This document shows, piece after piece, positions 58,237 to 64,000 of a stretch of 64,000 bases of DNA (position 1 is its first letter; the number at the start of each line of letters is the position of its first letter). The stretch comes from Cryptomeria japonica. Its lineage: Eukaryota > Streptophyta > Pinopsida > Cupressales > Cupressaceae. The stretch lies in the NCBI RefSeq assembly GCF_030272615.1, contig NC_081406.1, positions 185,665,770-185,729,769 of the forward strand. The letters run 5' to 3'. The position numbers were made by a program, and so were the translations under genes. The notes beneath the pieces were generated by a model. That model was not told the origin of the DNA. It searched no databases and saw only the letters and a program-made list of their open reading frames with translations.

Positions 58237-60115
58237 AACCTAGAGAGTTTACCCAACATAATATCTCAGGTAAGTCAAAGCCGATGGTAGGTAGTCAAAG
58301 GATAAGGGCAGTATAAATAAGCAAAATACGAGAGACAAACTAGCACATTGGTGTCAAAGTTGATTGGATACAACAAAAGGAGGAGGAGAACCAATGGATT
58401 TTGGGAAAGAAGAAAATAAGTTTAGGAAATTGATTTCCATTGGTTTAGTATGAAGGGGTTGGGGACAAAGTAATACATGAGTTTCAAGTTGAATGGGTAA
58501 AGGAAAAGGAGTAGAATCAATGGATTTTGGGAAGGAGGAAAATGAGATAGGCAGAAGGGTTGTAATTTCCACCATGTGATATGAGCGAGTTGGCGACAAA
58601 CTAATAAATGAATTTCAATGTTGATTGGGTAAAAAAAAAGAAAGAGTGGAGTCAATGGATTTTGGGAAGGATGAAAATGAGTTGGCCTAAGTGAAAATTT
58701 TTCCACCGTTTCAACAAATAATATTGAATGAGTTATGAGGTATGTCAATGGATTTTGGGAAATAGGAAAATGAGTACGGTTAAAGGATAGAGTTCTCAAT
58801 AATATTTGATGAATAAATTTAAGGTAAAATTATTTTTAAGTTTCTCATTGGCAAAGCATGTGATGTTATAGTTTTAAAGATATGCACCTTTCTATCAAAT
58901 CCTGTGGTGTTATAGTTTTAAACATTTGGAAATTATATAAAAAAGTGTCACTAAATTCAATCTTATTATGCAAAACTTGGCTATATGTTGGAAAGTGAAC
59001 ACTAAAGATAGGTTTTGATAATCTAGAACTGTTAAAAAAGAATTTGAGGATGTAAATAAATATTTATAGTTTTTAGAATAGTGGGAGTTGTCAACTATAA
59101 TAAAAATATGTTGTGTCATTTCAAATGGTTAAAGTAAATATAAATTTATTAATTTAAGTAACCTCTAAATTTGTAAATAAAATTTTAATGCATTTTTTGT
59201 AATAAGAGTTTGAAGGAGATTAGAACTAGTATAGATCCAATACACTTATTCAAAGAAGTCAAAGATTTATGAATTTGAAGTTGCCTATTTATCAAAATTA
59301 ATTGTTTAAAGCTCATCCAAAATTGATTTTGATTATAATATAAAAAATTGATAGAAACAAAACTATAATTCTTGTAATATCTAGAGCACATATAAAAAAA
59401 CTACCTTATTATCACCTTAAAATTTCATAAAAAATGTATTCCTTCTTGTTAAATAAGAATACCAAAATCTAATTATTTTCAAATAAAAAATTTGGCATAG
59501 AAAGTTAATAATTATTCAAAGAAATAAATTATGTAAGAGATCAATAATGCTTTTCATGTGAAAATTTGTTATATATACAAAAAAAAATAAAAAATGATTA
59601 TAACTCTCAATATATCTTTGGAATATTTTTTAAATAAGAAAAGAAAACTAAAAAATCAAAGTCATAAGGCATGTTATGTGTTAAACAAACTCTGTTCCTC
59701 CTTTATAAATTATAATCATAATAAACTATAAATCAAACTCTCCATAATCCATTTAAAAAATTATTCAAAGAAATAGAATATGCTATATAATAATTGTAAC
59801 ATACATCACTAAAATAGTTTGTTAAAATTATAAGGAAAAAAATAAAATCACAAATTACACTATCTATTCAACACTCTTTAATCCTTCCCTATAAATTATA
59901 ATTATAATCAAATCTTAAAAATGTAATTTTTATGAATCTTGAAAATTAATATTTATTCATAAAAATAAAATATATAAAAAAAATCAACATATTTATTATA
60001 TGAAAAATCATTTATACATAGATAATAATTATAATTCTCAATACATCATCTAATAATTTATTAAAATAAGAAAATCACAACTGACAATTTAACACTCTTT
60101 ATTCTTTACCTATAA
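58237..60115. other. WOX-upstream repeats and AT-rich DNA, copy C
   Basis: It matches 2540-4207. The tandem repeat has four cores (58394, 58520, 58655 and 58748). About 170 bp at roughly 58857-59030 are absent from copy A but present in copy B (29330-29500). No gene is seen. Confidence 0.6.
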
Positions 60116-61930
60116 ATGATTTATCCTATTTCATTTATACAGATAAAATATTTGCTTCAAAATCTTCTTGTTTATGCTTTGAGTCTTTTTATGATCCCCT
60201 CCAAATATGCTGATGCCATTGAGAAAATTCAGAAAAGATTCTTATGGTCTAGAGTTGAAGATAGGAAAAGGATGCCTTTGGTTGCCTGGGAGAAGATTTG
60301 TTTACCTAAAGCCTTTGGGGGTCTTGGCTTAAGGGCAATTGAAGACGGTGATAGAAAGGATTGGAATTCAATTTTGTTCGCCAAATATCTTAATGCTATT
60401 CCTAATATGGTGTCTTTCTTTCTTTCCTTAGATATTCCATATGCTTCTTTCATGTGAATATCATTCTTAAGGCTAAAAAGGTGGCTGAAGTTGGAGTTGG
60501 TTGGGTTTTAGGTAAGGGTTCTTGTATCAGATTTTGCGAAAATGTTTGGATTTTTTATGAACCCGTGGCTGAAGTTGGAGTTGGTTGGGCTTTAGGTAAG
60601 GGTTCTTGTATCAGATTTTGGGAATTTTTATGGATTTTTTATGAACCCCTTTGTTTGTGCCTTGATCTACTTCCTTTTGTCAATATTTGCAAAGATAGAT
60701 TTGGCTCTTTTGTCTCTGACTGCTGGCAGAATCATTCTTGGGTTAATCTGGAGGAAATCAATGTTGTCTTTTATCAAATCCGGTAGGTTGTTGTCCTTGT
60801 TTGTTAATCCTTCGATTGAAGATTGTTTCATTTGAAGGTTAACCCAGCATGGATGTTTCTCTGTGGCTTCAATTGTTAATAGATTGGTTTCCCCCCCTTC
60901 CCTATCCTCATGTTTGGGCCAAGGCTTGGGTTAAAAACCTCACCCCTAAAGTTAATATTTTTTTTTTGGCTTCGGCTCCAAAATAAAATCCTTACTAATG
61001 ACAACTTAAGTAAGAGAGGATTCTTCATCCCCAATAGACGTCATTTATGTCTCAATGCCAAAGAATTTATCTCTCACCTTGTGCTTCACTGCCCCTTCAT
61101 AGTTGACATTTGGAGTTTGGTCTTGAAGAGGTGGAATATTTCTTTGTTCAATGGAACTGTCCCTCATCCAATTCTTTTATCAAAATTCTCTGGTCCCTGT
61201 TGTGTCCCTATGTCTCATGGCATGCTTGGAAGGAAAGAAACAACAAAATCTTTGAGGAATCTTTTTATTCAGGTGAGATTGTTTTTGACAAGGTGTGCTG
61301 AGCAATTAAAGAAAATATGGAGTTAATTTGTAGTGGCATTAATCACTTTCCCTCCACTTCTATATATGAGGAGGATAAGAGGATCTATGTGGAGTGGGGT
61401 TTAGAGGATGATATTATAAAAATCAAAGAAAATAAATATAGAGAAAATGTTGTCTGGAATTATGCCCCAGAGGGATGGGTGAAAGTTAACTTCGATGGGG
61501 CAGCTAAGGGGAACCCTGGACCTGTTGGAGGGGGGGGGGGTTAGAGATTCTATAGGGTTTTGTGTGGATATGGTGACCATGCCCTTGGGCTCCTAGATCA
61601 ATCATATAGCTGAAGCTATGGCTATTATGGAAAGTCTTATAATCATTGAGAAATTGCAATTTAAAAAAGTTTGGATAGAACGGAATTCCTTAAATATTAT
61701 CAATTGCCTAAAGGTTTGGCTAAGCCTTCTTGGAAAATTAAAAATATTATAATTGGATCCCTTAAGATTATTGAAGACTTTGATAGGTGTGTTATAGTGC
61801 ATACCTATAGGGAAGCAATCAAGGTTTCCAACACTTTTGCTAACTTAGGAGGTAAGTTATTGACCGCTTTTATGTGGCAAGATGAAAGCAATATGTCCTT
61901 AGAGGCTAAAGAGATTTTATTTTTTTGATC
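60116..61930 (+). pseudogene. LINE 3' fragment, copy C (RT end, zf-RVT, RNase H)
   Basis: Same order as the other copies: RT C-terminal part ('WEKICLPKAFGGLGLRAIED', about 60286-60345), the 84-bp tandem duplication (60481-60648), zf-RVT ('RRHLCLNAKEFISHLVLHCP', near 61036-61095) and RNase H ('VKVNFDGAAKGNPGP', near 61479-61523; 'HTYREAIKVSNTFANLGGKL', near 61799-61858). About 42 bp present in copies A and B are missing near 60345. A G-run at 61530-61540 disrupts the RNase H frame. The copy is 5'-truncated and dead. Confidence 0.84.
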
Positions 61931-62169
61931 GTATAAATGAAAAATTTTCTCCCTTGTTATTTTATGATGGCCCTTAGATCGAGTTGTATCATTAATGATG
62001 GTCAAGCTGGTGGGAAGTTTCTAGATTGTATGAGGTGGAATACCCCACACACTTTCTGGGCAATTAAGTGATTTCTCTACCTCGGCTCTGCTATTCTTTG
62101 TTATTTTTGTAGAGTTCATATTTTATCTGGAGAAGGAGGTGTCGCTGGATTTGGTAAAACCATGGGGGG
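61931..62169 (+). other. LINE 3' tail, copy C
   Basis: It continues the LINE fragment and aligns with 13819-14089 and 32583-32834. No coding sequence is seen. Confidence 0.45.
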
Positions 62170-63732
62170 CATTATTAACAGGAATGAGCCAACTAGCTAT
62201 GAAGGTTGAAAGAAGGAATAATTTTTTTGGAGAAGATTACAAAAAGGGGGGATAACCGATTATATGAAGAAGTTACATGGCAAAAAGGACCAAGTTTCCA
62301 AACTCTTCGTCAAGGGATGGAATAAAAAGAGAGTCACACTGTTTAGATAGACGGTGAATTTGGATGAGAAGATGATTGCAAAGATTACTGGGTTGTTGAC
62401 ATAAGGGGTGAAATTATTCAGGGATTGAAAATTCTTTAACAATGTAGTGAAGACCTATACCAAGAATGAAGATGAAAAGGAGAGGCTTGTCAAGAATGGC
62501 AGGACTTACTTCGTTCCCAACTAGGTAAAAATCTTCTGGCATAAAATGTTGAAAGTGATATGGAATTTGTTACGATTGATGAGATGTTTACTATAGTTTA
62601 TAGCTACCATTTTTTGTTACGAAATCATTTTAGATATGGAAATAAGATTTCCTTTCCCTTTTATCTAGTTTCTTCCCTTAATGAATGTCTATCTGACCAC
62701 ATTAAGAACCCTAAGTTGAGCCCTTTGGCTCATCATGGGTTAATCCTTTTAATTTATTGAGCATTTGGAAGCTAGGGTTAATAGGGTTAAGGGTAGTATA
62801 GATGATAAAGAGGAGGAGTGTATCCCTAGTGATGGTTCAAATGATTCTGAGTCTGATGATAAGGCCGCCACCTCTAACCACTCTAAGAAGAGGGTTAGAA
62901 TCCCCAAGATAAATAATGATATTTCTTTGGAGGAGGAAACCTCTACTAGCAAAGTGAAGTGCAAGGGGAAGGGTAAGATGATTAATTTATCTGATTCTAA
63001 TTCTAGGGATAAGAAGCATCCTAAATTTTTTGATAACTAGGAATCCTAACCAATAGACTTGGATTCCCAAGAATTACAAGAAAAGCCATAAATGATGGTT
63101 AATATCTTGGTAATTGCTAGAAGTGCCTCAATTGATCTGGACTGATTCCAATGATGGGTTTTTCATGAAATTAAGACCCTATGTCTTAGGCAAAGAACTT
63201 CCTCAGATAAATTGGAAAGGATTGAAGGGATTGTCGAGAAAGAGGGCCACATGAGAACTACGGAAAAGGGGAAAGGAACTATTTTTGGAAGCAATGAGTG
63301 TGCCCTATGGAAAGAAGATGAAAAAAAAATGATGTTGGACTGGCTTTAGAAAAAATATGAAGCTATAAAGTTTTTTAAGTACAGATATGATGAAAGACTT
63401 AAGGAGATTAGCTTGAAGATTCAGAAAATTGAGATTGCCCTCAAGAAGATCATGGAAATAGTGGAGCTACGATGATAGTGTCTGCTACCAATATGTCAGC
63501 TATGGTGGCTAGATTGGATAAAATGCATAATGAAAGGATCTTTGTGGATCTAGAGATGGTTGTTGGGGTCTCTAGCTCCAAGGATTTCCCTCGCTCCACG
63601 AAGAGGACCAGACAAGGCGCCAAGGTTGTAGAGTCTCCTATTCCTCAGGATCTTCTTAACCTCAAGGAAGCTACAAAGATCATGTTAATGCTAGAGAAAG
63701 AGGTTACTGATAGTCTCAATATTTTTCATGTA
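62170..63732 (+). pseudogene. Unassigned coding relic with acidic linker and coiled coil, copy C
   Basis: It matches 14090-15612. The N-terminal part (62560-62760) has 'ISFPFYLVSSLNECLSDHIK'. The linker (62765-63040) has 'PSDGSNDSESDDKAATSNHS'. The C-terminal frame (from 63472) has 'MHNERIFVDLEMVVGVSSSK' and 'QDLLNLKEATKIMLMLEKEV'. Frameshifts and stops interrupt it. Together the copies suggest an ancestral protein of roughly 450 residues. The family is not recognised. Confidence 0.55.
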
Positions 63733-64000
63733 GTTGGCTGGTTATTTTTTGTTGTTTTCTCCCAATACCTCACTGGTTTTTTCCTATCTTTTCCTATGTC
63801 TGTTGTGTTTTGTTGCTGTTAATGTTGGTCTAGATACTCTATTTTTCTATCTTTGGAATTATTGTATCGGGTTTTGGGACCCCTCCAAACCTATTTTTTG
63901 CTTAATCAAAAACATATTATTTCAAAGTTATCGACCCCAAAAATTAGCTAATATTTTCACATTCAAAATAACCCCACAGATTGGGAGAATGTGTTAAAAA
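63733..64000 (+). other. Start of LINE 5' region, copy C, cut by the window end
   Basis: It aligns with 15613-15960. LINE ORF1 would begin about 200 bp beyond the window. Confidence 0.45.

Noticed and set aside
1-64000. tRNA, rRNA, CRISPR arrays or bacterial-type operons
   Set aside because: None seen on either strand. Direct repeats are explained by LTRs and segmental duplication.

Overview
The window is plant nuclear DNA made mostly of old, nested retrotransposons, with one apparently intact gene. The evidence for a plant is the WUSCHEL-related homeobox (WOX) gene, plant-type LINEs (DUF4283 ORF1; RT, zf-RVT and RNase H), Copia elements primed by initiator tRNA-Met, and Ty3/Gypsy derivatives of Tat/Ogre-like character. 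The AT-rich intergenic DNA and heavy transposon decay suit a very large genome. A gymnosperm is plausible but not proven from this sequence alone.

The layout is three diverged copies of one segment in direct order: A (1-28000), B (29152-56719) and C (56720 to the window end). Copy A carries the WOX gene (1521-2480, minus, four exons, 160 aa, WUS-box at the C-terminus). Next come AT-rich DNA, a LINE 3' part (4208-6030), an unassigned coiled-coil coding relic (14090-15612), a LINE ORF1/endonuclease piece (16172-17650), an oppositely oriented LINE (17780-20180), a proline-rich relic and a Copia element (Copia-1). Copy B repeats the order but has lost the WOX region. Copy C starts inside WOX intron 2 and holds a WOX pseudogene.

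Later insertions separate the copies. TR-GAG1 (6036-13813, minus) is a 7.8-kb gag-protease-only LTR element with a perfect 5-bp target duplication. In copy B, Copia-1 (38721-55942) was invaded by Copia-2 (40510-54884, minus), whose 3' LTR was itself invaded by TR-GAG2 (41756-49632, minus), a protease/G-patch element without reverse transcriptase. An 812-bp solo LTR (57420-58231) lies next to the WOX pseudogene.

The most notable observations are the compact WOX gene with an unusual recognition helix, and the non-coding architecture of the two TR-GAG elements. They share a primer-binding site, a position-conserved hairpin beside the polypurine tract, and a GC-rich hairpin module that recurs in LTRs and leader, in both orientations. 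No tRNA, rRNA, CRISPR array or bacterial-type feature was seen. All similarity statements come from reading the sequence by eye; no database search was run.
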